From Holophagaceae bacterium (GTDB lineage: Bacteria > Acidobacteriota > Holophagae > Holophagales > Holophagaceae): 64,000 nt of DNA. The stretch covers positions 62,001-126,000 of the forward strand of contig JADKKO010000004.1 in the NCBI GenBank assembly GCA_016720465.1, given 5' to 3'. Within the stretch, counting starts at the first letter, position 1, and every line of letters starts with the position of its first letter. Of this stretch, positions 50,431 through 59,453 are shown piece after piece. Both the position numbers and the translations under genes were made by a program. The notes beneath the pieces are model-generated. The model was not told where the DNA came from. It did not search any database and saw nothing but the letters and a program-made list of their open reading frames with translations.

Positions 50431-51285
50431 ATGTCCGCCTCGAAGAACCCTTTGCTAAACCGCCTGCACAGTGCGCGGGGCCTATCCCCCAGCCAACGGC
50501 AGATCGCGGACTGCCTGATCGCCAATATCAATGAGGCGGCCCTCTGGGGCGTTGAGGAACTGGCTGCGAAGTCCATGACTTGTGTCGCCACCGTGGTTCG
50601 CTTCGCCAAGAAGCTGGAGTACTCGGGCTACCTGGAGATGCGGAAAGCTCTCGTTAGCGCCGCCAAGAAGCACTACAACCGTGGGGAGCGTCTCCTGCAG
50701 GCCCCGATGCAGGCTTCGACGACCCTCTTGGAGGTGGCCCGCCGAGACATGCGGAACATTGAGCTGCTGGTGAATTCCGTGGACGAGAAGCTCCTCCAGC
50801 GGGTCGTGAAGCAGGTGATGGCCAGCCACATCCGCCTAGTCATCGGGGACGGCGTCTCGGCCTTGATGGCCCGGCAGCTGGCCTACCTCCTCGTCAGCAC
50901 TGGCCTCCCGGTGATGGAGGGGAATCCCCATGATTTCACGGGCCAGGTGGGGGTGCTCACCGGAAAGGATCTGCTTATCGCCATAAGCACCACCCCCTAT
51001 ACCCGGGAGACTCTGGACGCGGCTGCCTACGCCCAGAAGCGGGGCATCCCCGTGTTGGTCTTCACGGACAACCTGAACTCACCCTTGGCCAAGTCAGCCA
51101 CCTTTACCTTGCCCATCCCCGGGGAGAATCTGCTCTTCTCCCATAGCCTGACCGCCTTCGGCGTCCTGGCCCACGCCATCGCCACCTCCATCGCCACTTC
51201 CATCGCCAGCCAGGACCCCCAACTGGCCCGGAACAAATTCAGAGAGTTGGAGCGGGCCGCCCGCAGCAAATACGCCAAGGAGTGA
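50431..51285 (+). CDS. MurR/RpiR-family regulator (284 aa)
   Basis: N-terminal HTH_6 (LSPSQRQIADCLIANINEAA; LAAKSMTCVATVVRFAKKLE; YSGYLEMRKALVSAAKKHYN) and C-terminal SIS domain (MASHIRLVIGDGVSALMARQ; GVLTGKDLLIAISTTPYTRE; AQKRGIPVLVFTDNLNSPLA). SIS domains usually bind phosphosugars, but members control amino-acid and polymer catabolism too. It stands at the head of the receptor/cyanophycinase locus on the same strand, 183 bases before the receptor gene, and likely regulates it. Confidence 0.9.
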   Translation: MSASKNPLLNRLHSARGLSPSQRQIADCLIANINEAALWGVEELAAKSMTCVATVVRFAKKLEYSGYLEMRKALVSAAKKHYNRGERLLQAPMQASTTLLEVARRDMRNIELLVNSVDEKLLQRVVKQVMASHIRLVIGDGVSALMARQLAYLLVSTGLPVMEGNPHDFTGQVGVLTGKDLLIAISTTPYTRETLDAAAYAQKRGIPVLVFTDNLNSPLAKSATFTLPIPGENLLFSHSLTAFGVLAHAIATSIATSIASQDPQLARNKFRELERAARSKYAKE

Positions 51286-51406
51286 TCTGGGTTGGAGCCC
51301 TGCTTCCCGGCTCATCAGGTATCTCCAATGTGCCTTCGATTCCCCTGAGGCCATGTGATGGAAAGCTGTGGCAATTCTAGTTGATTGATCCAATATGAAT
51401 AAAAAC

Positions 51407-51435
51407 TTGACTCTCTGATTGAATAAGCAATATTT
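51407..51435 (+). promoter_or_regulatory. Possible promoter of the TonB-receptor operon
   Basis: TTGACT (51407-51412), a 17-base spacer, ATATTT (51430-51435) in an AT-rich leader, 34 bases before the start codon. Repeated TGAAT/ATTCA elements surround it and may serve the RpiR-type regulator. The -10 match is weak. Confidence 0.4.
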
Positions 51436-51468
51436 TTTAAACAAATCTTTCATTCAACCGGAGGTCAC

Positions 51469-54247
51469 ATGATTCGAGCATCACAATCTACCCGATTCGC
51501 TGCGCTCATTTTGGCGCTCGTGGCGGCCCCCTCGGCCTTGATGGCCCAAGGCACGACAACCTCGGCTCTTTCAGGCACAGTCCTGGACCAAACTGGAAAA
51601 CCCCTACAGGGGGTAGTGGTTCGGGTGACCTCCGATTCGCTCATCGGTGGAGCCAGGTCGACGGTCACCAGCGAAAACGGCCGATATCGCATTCCGACGC
51701 TCCCTCCGGGGCGCTACTTGATTGTGGTCGAGGCGAAGGGCTTTCCCGCCCGAAAGACGAGTGAGGTTGCTGAGCTCGGCAAGACAACCGTCGTTGACTT
51801 CCGCCTGGCTCCTGAGGCATCAACCGTGGTCGAGGTGGTGGGGCAATTACGCAACGAGGAAATGGCGTCAACGATGACCCGGAACTTCAGGGCAGAGGAC
51901 ATTGAAAACCTGCCCATCAAGCGTGACATCGCTGCCATCGCCGCCCTGACCCCGGGAATCAACCTGACCGTCAGCTCGGGCGCACGAGTATCCGCTTCGG
52001 GTTTCGGGGGCGACCGCGACAACTCCAACGCCTACCTGATCAACGGCATTAACGTCGGCGATTCCTCAGCGGGACAAGCCTGGGTGCAGGTAAACCCGGA
52101 CTGGTTCGAGGAGGTCCAGATCGGCGGCGTCGGTGCAGGCGCGGAATTCGGCGGCTTTTCCGGCGCCTATTTCAACGGTGTCATCAAGAAGGGGGGCAAC
52201 CAGTTCTCGGGCTCCCTGGCGGGCTACTATCAGAAGGATAGCTGGAGCGCGAACCGCAATTCGCCGGACCCCTCCTTCCCGGAGATCACCGTTCGCAAAG
52301 TCGGTGATACGGCCTCCGACCTCGCGCTAAACTTCGGCGGCCCCTTCATCAAAGACAAGCTCTGGTACTTCTTTTCCATCGAGGCGATCTCCATCGAGCG
52401 CACGCCGGTGGGAAGCCCGGTCTCAGAGAAGCGGTCCACTCCAAGGGCCATGGGGAACCTGACCCTCCAAGCCGCGCCCTCGGCCACCCTGTCCCTGTTC
52501 ATGGACTATGACACCGTCGAAACGGACCACCGCGGAGCCAGCCGCGTCCTCGCGCCCGAGGCCACCCGCAAGCAGGAAGGTCCGAATTTCACCTACGGAC
52601 TTGAGTGGCTGCAGACCCTTAACAGCAGCATGGTGCTGACCCTCAGGGCCAGCGGCTACAACGGCATTGACGACCACAAGGCCTACAACGGCGAGGGCTA
52701 TTCGCTCTATGTCGACGGCACTGTGCCCGCGAATTCCTCCATCCCTGGCTATGCGAAATACGTCGGCTTCGAACAGATGAACAACACCTACCAGGCCTTC
52801 GAGAACACCCGTAGCCGCGTGGGCCTGCTGGCCTCCCTGGACTGGTTCATCGCCTCCGGGAAGGGCTCCCACGCCCTGAAGTTCGGCCTAGATATCGACC
52901 GGGCCCGAGACAAGGAAAGAACTTGGTACCCCGGCGGTATTTCCCTGAACGCGCTCGCGGATGGCGATACGGTTTACACAGACTATGTCCAGGTAGGCGG
53001 CGGCTGGGACTTCGACACGAAGCTGGAGCGCAACACCTTCTTCATGCAGGACGCCTGGACCGTCAACGATCAGTTGCTCCTGCGGCCCGGCCTCCGCTTG
53101 GAGCAATTTAAGGGCGGGGACCAGTGGAATACCACCACGATAGCCCCACGGCTCGGATTCACCTGGACGCCGGACGCCGCCAAGACCTTCGCCATCAAAG
53201 GCCATTTCGGCAGGTATTACGACGGACTTTCCGGCGCCAGCTACGACCGCGCAATCCCCGGTGCCTATCCGGTCGAGAAGCGCTACTGGTGGCCGAATTA
53301 TGACGACGCACAGGTGGTCGTTCTGCACAACCTAGCCAACCCGCTGGCGGAGTACCCCTTGCCGGCCTTCAATGAAGACACCTTCCGCAACCGCGTGAGC
53401 GAGCAGAGCAACATCAACCCCGACACCAAGCACCCCTACTTTGACGAGATCCAGTTCGCAGTGGAGAAGCGGTTCAGCAAGAACTGGGTGGCGGCCGCGA
53501 GTTACGTGCGCCGGAACGGCAAGGATCTGATCGCCCGCTTCGACCGCCTGCCCCTATCCTCCTCCACCACATCTGTGACCAATCCCCTCACCAGCGAGGT
53601 GCTGACCTTCCGGCGACCTGGCTTCAACTCAGACTTGAACCTGACCCCCACACGACTTCTACATCACCAACGATTCCAATGCCAAGCGTACGTACACAGC
53701 CACAACAGTCTCCGTGGACGGGCGCTTCACCGCGGATTGGGATATGAACTTCAGCTACACCAAGGCCAGCAACAAGGGCAACCTCCTGAAATCAAATGGC
53801 TACTCCTCCGGGCGAGAATGGATCGGGTCCCAGTACAACAATGAAGGCTCCCTTCCTGGTTTCAACGATGACGAAGTCAAATTGCGAACCTCCTACAAGG
53901 CCCCCTGGGGGACGCGATTCAATGCCAGCTTTGTCTATCTCAGTGGTCTCCACTACACCCGTTTCATTCGGACCTCCCGCCTGAGCAACCGCGAGTACTA
54001 CTACGTCAACATTGAGCCGCTCGGCTCCAGTTCCTACGATGCCCGCCGACTGCTGGATCTTCGCGCTTCTCACCGTTTTGGCTTGGGTGGCAAGAAAGCT
54101 GTAGAGGTTTTCGTGGACGTGTTCAATGTCCTGAATGACGCGGCCGTCACTTCCAGAGGGGAACGGTACGATAGCGCCTACTACAACATGGTCTTCGACC
54201 AGGAGCCGCCGCGGACGTTCCGCATCGGGGCCAAATTCCTGTTCTGA
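51469..54247 (+). pseudogene. TonB-dependent receptor, Oar-like, with one frameshift (about 925 aa when restored)
   Basis: ATG after GGAGG. Signal peptide to about residue 27 (LILALVAAPSALMAQG). Carboxypeptidase-regulatory-like domain (SALSGTVLDQTGKPLQGVVV ... YRIPTLPPGRYLIVVEAKGF), plug (NLPIKRDIAAIAALTPGINL; NSNAYLINGINVGDSSAGQA), then a large barrel (LALNFGGPFIKDKLWYFFSI). The first frame stops being coherent after FNSDLNLTP. Deleting one C from the CCCCC run at 53645-53649 joins it to HDFYITNDSNAKRTYTATTV and continues to FRIGAKFLF at 54247, a proper outer-membrane C-terminus. Likely imports the oligopeptide products of the locus. Sequencing error or recent null allele. Confidence 0.88.
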
Positions 54248-54274
54248 TCTCGAATCCAGATTGAATATGAAACA

Positions 54275-54308
54275 AGCGGCGGGGTGCGTGGATAGCCGCC
54301 CCGCCGCT
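54275..54308 (+). terminator. Strong hairpin between receptor and cyanophycinase genes
   Basis: AGCGGCGGGG (54275-54284) pairs perfectly with CCCCGCCGCT (54299-54308) around a 14-base loop, 28 bases past the receptor stop and 18 before the next start. With no U-tract, it may be an attenuator or mRNA-stability element letting the receptor be made in excess over downstream enzymes. Confidence 0.55.
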
Positions 54309-54326
54309 GTGTGATGGGATGGGACC

Positions 54327-55167
54327 ATGAAGCAGCTCTTTCTTGTTCTTGCCTTGGTGTTCTCTGGCTTGAAAACAGGGGCCTCTGTACCGCCACCTAA
54401 GGGCACCTTGGTCATCGTGGGTGGCGGGGGGATGCCCCAGGACATCATGGACGCCTTCCTCCAGGCAGCCGGGGGCCGCGGTGGCATGGTGGGCATCATT
54501 CCCACCTCTACCGAAGATCCCGAGGGCGCAATAAAGGAATGGAGGCAGGATCTCGACAAGGCCGGGCTCACCCTGGTGGCCATCGATGTGCGGACGCGCG
54601 AGCAGTCCTCCCTTCCCGAGAACTTGGACAAGGCCCGGAGCTGCACTGGATTCTGGTTTAGCGGAGGGGATCAGAACCGGGTGGGCGACAAGATCGTCGG
54701 CACGCCCCTTCATCGCGTGATCAGGGAACGCTACGAGGCGGGCGCGGTGATCGGTGGCACCAGTGCGGGTGCGGCGATCATGTCGAAGCTCATGCTCACT
54801 GGGGAAGATCGGAACGGTATTGAATCCCTTTCCGAGTTCGGCCCAGGGGCCTATCGCACCCGCGAAGGCATGGGCTTCCCTACCTGAGCGCGTGGTCGTG
54901 GACCAGCACTTCCTGCGCCGGAATCGAGAGAACCGCCTCTTCAGCCTGATCATGGAACACCCTGACTACCTGGGTCTAGGCATCGATGAGGCTACGGCCC
55001 TGGTCGTAAAAGGCGGAATAGCGGTGGTGGCGGGCAAACGCTCCGTGATGGTCTTCGATCCCTCGGACATGGTTGCGAACGGGACCTCTTTCCGAGATCT
55101 GCGCATACACGTTCTCTGCCCCGGCCAATCCATCGACCTCGCCACGAGGAAGGTCTCCAAGCCATGA
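54327..55167 (+). pseudogene. Secreted cyanophycinase, S51 family, with one frameshift (about 279 aa when restored)
   Basis: Signal peptide MKQLFLVLALVFSGLKTGAS marks an exported form. Peptidase E/cyanophycinase motifs: TLVIVGGGGMPQDIMDAFLQ, VGIIPTSTEDPEGA, GFWFSGGDQNRVGDKI, nucleophile Ser146 in AVIGGTSAGAAIMS. The frame breaks after EGMGF; removing one C from CCC at 54878-54880 gives LPERVVVDQHFLRRNRENRL, FSLIMEHPDYLGLGIDEATA and VVAGKRSVMVFDPSD to the stop. Those blocks (DQHF, R-ENRL, GLGIDEATAL) are classic cyanophycinase. It cuts multi-L-arginyl-poly-Asp into beta-Asp-Arg dipeptides. The end overlaps the M14 gene (ATGA). Confidence 0.9.
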
Positions 55168-56657
55168 GCGTTGCTCCGTTCCTGCGGTCCGCTGGGATCC
55201 TGCTGTGTCTCTCCACCTTCGGGTCCGCCGGACTCCCGCAAGCGCTCATCCCTGTCGACCATCGGGCCATGCACAGGACGATCTCTTACGATGAGATGTC
55301 GAGCTTCCTGCAACAAATTGTCCGGCCCGGATTCATCACCGTCACCGAAGAGGGACGCAGCACTCAAGGGAGAAAGCTCTTCCTGGTGCGTCTCAACCGG
55401 GGTGGAGCAAAGGCGCGCTTCCGCGTGCTCTATTACGCCCAGCAGCATGGGGACGAGGTGGCGGGCAAGGATGCCCAGCTCACCCTGATCCGCGACCTCG
55501 CTCGCCATCCCGACCTCCTACCCGAGGATGTGGACCTCTATTTGATGCCCATGCTCAATCCTGACGGCGCTGAGGCCCACCGGCGCACCAATGGAGTCGA
55601 CGCCGACCTGAACCGTGACCACCTCCTCATGGCCCAACCCGAAACCCGGGCTCTGCACCAGGTGGCTCGCCGTATCCGGCCCCACCTGGCTGTGGACAGC
55701 CATGAATTTGGCAGGGATGGAGATGGATACCGCGCCAAAGGTTGGGAAGCCTGGCCCATCATCACCATGGATGGAGCGAACCACCCGCTGATTCCGGAGT
55801 ACCTCAAGAGAGCAGGCATGGAGGCAGTGGCCTCGGCCGCTCCACTCTTGCAGAAGGCGGGTCACCCATACCGCCGCTACAGTGTGGGTGGGCCGCCGCC
55901 CGAGGAGGAGACGCGCCCCTCCACCCCCGAAGTGGACGATGGCCGCAACGGAATGGGCACATTGGGAGCGCTGTCCTTCATCATCGAGTCCGGTGTGCGC
56001 CACCGGGCCTCCGATCCCCAGGCCGATCTGGGCGAACGGGTGGATGGCTACCGCATCCTATACCAGCACCTGCTCGGCAATCGACCTTGGCGGAACCGCA
56101 TCCGAAAGCTCGCTGAACGGGCCCGGCGTGAACCTCTGCCGCCCTTCATCGCCACCAACGTGTTCTGGGCGAATCGCGATGGGAAGGTCAGCACAGTCAA
56201 AATCACGGAAGCAGCTTCGGGCCGCGTGCTGGACGTACCCACCGCCAACGACATGACCGACCTGGTGGTAAAAGGCAGTGTGCCCACTCCTAGGGCCTAC
56301 GTCATCGAGGCCTCGGCCGCGGCGCGCTTCATCCCTGTGCTGGAGGCCCAAGGCCTGCGCTGGGAGACCTTGGTGGCGCCCCGCCGCATGCGGGTGGAGC
56401 GGTGCCGCCTGCTCCGCCTCGAGGAGCCCTACGACGATCTGTACCAACGCTACAAGGACCGGCAGATCGTCGAGCGCCTCGCGGTAGCTGATCTCGATCT
56501 GCCCGTAGGCTCACTCCTCGTCCCCCTTGACCAGGACCTGGCCCGCCGTGCCATTCAGCTGCTCGAGCCCTGCCTCCTCTATGGACTCTATGGCTACCCT
56601 GGTTTCCGTGACCTGGCGCGGCCTGGCGCCAGCCTGCCCGTGTCCCGCGTCTTCTGA
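55164..56657 (+). CDS. Exported M14-family zinc carboxypeptidase-like protein (497 aa)
   Basis: Signal peptide MSVAPFLRSAGILLCLSTFG. M14 fold with zinc ligands His95 and Glu98 (QQHGDEVAGKD) and His180 (LAVDSHEFGRDG). MLNPDGAEAHRRTNGVDADL precedes NRDH, the substrate-carboxylate NR pair, and the general-base Glu lies near 275 (LSFIIESGVRHRA). About 200 extra C-terminal residues have no clear family. The start overlaps the cyanophycinase stop, so production is coupled. It may trim or split isoaspartyl dipeptides or oligomers released outside the cell; the specificity is an inference from context. Confidence 0.88.
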   Translation: MSVAPFLRSAGILLCLSTFGSAGLPQALIPVDHRAMHRTISYDEMSSFLQQIVRPGFITVTEEGRSTQGRKLFLVRLNRGGAKARFRVLYYAQQHGDEVAGKDAQLTLIRDLARHPDLLPEDVDLYLMPMLNPDGAEAHRRTNGVDADLNRDHLLMAQPETRALHQVARRIRPHLAVDSHEFGRDGDGYRAKGWEAWPIITMDGANHPLIPEYLKRAGMEAVASAAPLLQKAGHPYRRYSVGGPPPEEETRPSTPEVDDGRNGMGTLGALSFIIESGVRHRASDPQADLGERVDGYRILYQHLLGNRPWRNRIRKLAERARREPLPPFIATNVFWANRDGKVSTVKITEAASGRVLDVPTANDMTDLVVKGSVPTPRAYVIEASAAARFIPVLEAQGLRWETLVAPRRMRVERCRLLRLEEPYDDLYQRYKDRQIVERLAVADLDLPVGSLLVPLDQDLARRAIQLLEPCLLYGLYGYPGFRDLARPGASLPVSRVF

Positions 56658-56692
56658 ATGTGCTCAGGACCTCGCGGTCCGGTTGGAGTCCC

Positions 56693-57859
56693 ATGTTGCT
56701 CCTGATCAAGAATGCCGACATCTACGCCCCGGAACCGGGCGGCCAGTGCGATCTACTCATTGGCGGTGGGGTGATCCTGGGCATGGAACCGAACATTCGC
56801 GTCCCCCGCAAGTACTGCGAGGTTATCGACGCCCGGAACCTCAAGGCACTGCCCGGTTTTATTGACGGCCACGTCCACATCATGGGCGGTGGCGGAGAGG
56901 GGGGTTTCGCCACCCGCACACCAGACTTGCCTCTCACGGATGCCATTAAGGGGGGTGTCACCACTGTGGTGGGCTGCCTTGGGACCGACGGCCAAACGCG
57001 GAGCATGGCGGGACTCCTGGCCAAGGCCAAGGGCCTGGAGGAAGAAGGCATCAGCACATTCGTCTACTCGGGCTCGTACGGCCTCCCCCTGCGCACGCTC
57101 ATGCCCAGCCTTGAGGATGACCTGCTCTTCATCGACAAAGTGATCGGCGCCGGCGAAGTAGCCCTGTCCGACCACCGATCGAGTCAGCCCACCTTCGAGG
57201 CTTTCGCCCAGGTGGTGGCTATGGCGCGACGTGGTGGATTGCTTTCGGGCAAAGCCGGAATCGTGAATGTCCATCTGGGTGATGGGCCGCGCGGGCTCGA
57301 ATTCCTCCGACGCATCCTCACCGAGACCGAACTATCCGCCGCCCAGATGCTCCCCACCCACATCAACCGGAACCCTGGCCTGTTTGAGGAAGGCATCGCC
57401 TATGCCAAAGCTGGCGGCTTCGTGGACTTCACGACCTCGACCCTGCCCGCATATCTGGAGGACGGGGAGATCCCATGCGCCGAGGCTCTGCGCCGCATGT
57501 TGGAGGCAGGCGTGGATCCTGGCCAGATCACATTCACCTCCGATGGCCAAGGCAGCCTGCCGGACTGGGATCGCAACGGCCGCCTGCGGGGCATTTCAGT
57601 GGGCCGAGTCACCTCGCTCTTCCCGGCCATGCGGCAGGCCGTGCTCGAGGAAGGCATTCCCCTGCAGACAGCCCTCCGTGTAATCACCCAGAATCCCGCC
57701 CGCATCCTGAAGCTGCGGCGCAAGGGTTGCCTAGCGCCGGGCATGGACGCGGATATCGTCCTGGTGGATCCCCGTGACTTTGAGATCCGCACCGTCATCG
57801 CCAAGGGCTGTCTCCTCATGAAGGCCGGACGCATGCAAACCAAGGGGATGTTTGAGTGA
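56693..57859 (+). CDS. iadA: Isoaspartyl dipeptidase-like amidohydrolase, M38 (388 aa)
   Basis: ATG 56693 after GGAG. No signal peptide, so cytoplasmic. Metal ligands match IadA: His60 and His62 (GFIDGHVHIMGGGGEGGFAT), His194 (VNVHLGDGPRG), His223 (LPTHINRNPGLFEE), catalytic Asp284 (FTSDGQGSLPDWD). At the bridging position, where E. coli IadA has carbamylated Lys162 (GVKCAISDHRS), this protein has Glu155 (GEVALSDHRSS), as I recall from the E. coli sequence. It would split beta-Asp-Xaa (here beta-Asp-Arg) to Asp and Arg. The stop overlaps the carrier start (GTGA). Confidence 0.92.
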   Translation: MLLLIKNADIYAPEPGGQCDLLIGGGVILGMEPNIRVPRKYCEVIDARNLKALPGFIDGHVHIMGGGGEGGFATRTPDLPLTDAIKGGVTTVVGCLGTDGQTRSMAGLLAKAKGLEEEGISTFVYSGSYGLPLRTLMPSLEDDLLFIDKVIGAGEVALSDHRSSQPTFEAFAQVVAMARRGGLLSGKAGIVNVHLGDGPRGLEFLRRILTETELSAAQMLPTHINRNPGLFEEGIAYAKAGGFVDFTTSTLPAYLEDGEIPCAEALRRMLEAGVDPGQITFTSDGQGSLPDWDRNGRLRGISVGRVTSLFPAMRQAVLEEGIPLQTALRVITQNPARILKLRRKGCLAPGMDADIVLVDPRDFEIRTVIAKGCLLMKAGRMQTKGMFE

Positions 57860-59307
57860 ACGATCAAGAACAAGCCACCACGCCCCGGCCTCCGGTTCCG
57901 CCGGTAGGCCTGAAGATGCCCCACACCCTTGTGATCGTTGGAGCCCTGATCGCGCTGGTGCTGATCCTCTCCTGGATCGTGCCCTCGGGCGAGTTCGAGC
58001 GCTTCGAAAAGGTGCTGCCGGATGGTAGTCGGATCAAGGTGCCCGTGGACGGGACCTTCCACCTGCTTCCTAAGACCTACCTGGGCCTTCAAACCCTATT
58101 CCTGGCGCCCATCAAGGGCTTTCTGGACGGGGCCGGACTGATCTCCTTCCTGCTCATCATCGGAGGCAGTTTCGCCGTCTTCCAGGAAACCGGCGCGGTG
58201 GAGCAGGGCATCAAACGGTTGATGGTCCATGTGCAACGCCATCCGGCCATGGAAGCGCTCTTCATCCCGGTGCTGATGACCATATTCTCCCTGGCCGGGG
58301 CGGTCTTCGGCATGGCGGAGGAACTGATCCCGTTCATCGTGATCTTTATCGCCCTTTCACGGGCCCTCGGCTATGACTCCATCGTGGGCACCAGCATCCC
58401 CTTTCTCGGTGCCGCCGCAGGTTTCGCCTGCGCCTTCTTCAATCCCTTCACTGTCGGCGTAGCCCAGGGCATCGCGGGCGTCCCCATCTATTCAGGCTTG
58501 GGATACCGGGTGGTCGCCTGGGTTGTCGCCACCGGCGTAGTGATCGCCTACGTGATGGTTTATGCTGCCAAAATCAAGCGGAACCCAGAGCTCAGTCCCG
58601 TCCGGGACATCGACTTGGCCCGCGGATCAACCGTCTCGGCAGAATCTGGAGATGCCTGGAACACCTCCCACGTCCTCGCACTCCTGACGTTCCTCGGAGC
58701 CCTGATCCTGCTGGTTTACGGCGTCCTGAAATACCAGTGGTACCTGGAAGCCATTGCCGCCCTCTTTCTTGGCATGGGCATCTTCGTCGGACTCATCGCC
58801 CGCATGGGGCCTAGCACCATTGCGAAGCATTTCATCGCTGGTGCAAAGGATATGGTGGGCGTGGTGTTCATTGTGGCCTGTGCCCGCGCGCTGTTGGTCA
58901 TCGCCAACGATGCACGGATCATGGATACCCTGCTGCTTTATAGTTCAACCGCCATCCGTGTGCTGCCCAGAGCCATGACCGCCCAGGTGATGTTCCTGGT
59001 TCAGTGCTTCATCAACTTCTTCATCCACTCTGGAACGGCTCAAGCCGCGCTCACCATGCCGGTTCTGGCGCCTTTGTCCGATCTGGTTGGCATCACGCGC
59101 CAGACTTGCGTCTACAGCTTTTCCCTATCGGAACTCATCAACCCTATCCTGCCCACCAGCGCCGTGACCATGGGCGTGCTGGGCGCGGCAAAGATCCCTT
59201 GGGATCGTTGGGCCCGCTGGTTCCTGCCCCTCATGCTCATCCTGGTGGTCCTGGCATTCGCACTGTTAGTGCCTCCGACGCTCTTCTTCTATTGGGGCCC
59301 GCTGTGA
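57856..59307 (+). CDS. YfcC-family (ArcD/DcuC-like) inner-membrane carrier (483 aa)
   Basis: GTG start inside the iadA stop. About 12 TM helices: MPHTLVIVGALIALVLILSW then IVPSGEFERFEK; FLLIIGGSFAVFQETGAVEQ; AVFGMAEELIPFIVIFIALS; FLGAAAGFACAFFNPFTVGV; HSGTAQAALTMPVLAPLSDL; SELINPILPTSAVTMGVLGA. YfcC proteins relate to the arginine/ornithine exchanger and C4-dicarboxylate carriers. In this operon it probably takes up isoaspartyl dipeptides or exports/exchanges Arg or ornithine. Direction cannot be read from sequence. Confidence 0.9.
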   Translation: MNDQEQATTPRPPVPPVGLKMPHTLVIVGALIALVLILSWIVPSGEFERFEKVLPDGSRIKVPVDGTFHLLPKTYLGLQTLFLAPIKGFLDGAGLISFLLIIGGSFAVFQETGAVEQGIKRLMVHVQRHPAMEALFIPVLMTIFSLAGAVFGMAEELIPFIVIFIALSRALGYDSIVGTSIPFLGAAAGFACAFFNPFTVGVAQGIAGVPIYSGLGYRVVAWVVATGVVIAYVMVYAAKIKRNPELSPVRDIDLARGSTVSAESGDAWNTSHVLALLTFLGALILLVYGVLKYQWYLEAIAALFLGMGIFVGLIARMGPSTIAKHFIAGAKDMVGVVFIVACARALLVIANDARIMDTLLLYSSTAIRVLPRAMTAQVMFLVQCFINFFIHSGTAQAALTMPVLAPLSDLVGITRQTCVYSFSLSELINPILPTSAVTMGVLGAAKIPWDRWARWFLPLMLILVVLAFALLVPPTLFFYWGPL

Positions 59308-59453
59308 GGCAGAGCCTTCCTGGTTGCCTGGCTCTTCTTGTTGCCCTCTCCACCATTGGGGCCGTGGCCCAGGATGCAGCCGGGGACTATCTCCGCGTCA
59401 GCCGCATGGCACGCCTCGCCCTTGCCACTGCATGGTTGATGGCGGACCGCTAG
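59304..59453 (+). CDS. Possible small exported protein, maybe a truncated gene (49 aa)
   Basis: GTG overlapping the carrier stop. MRQSLPGCLALLVALSTIGA then VAQDAAGDYLRVSRMARLAL and a short end: a good signal peptide followed by only ~25 residues. The stop TAG coincides with the convergent CapA-like stop (CTAG). Overlapping start suggests the operon continued here; the mature part is too short to judge, and loss of a longer hydrolase gene is possible. Confidence 0.4.
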   Translation: MRQSLPGCLALLVALSTIGAVAQDAAGDYLRVSRMARLALATAWLMADR

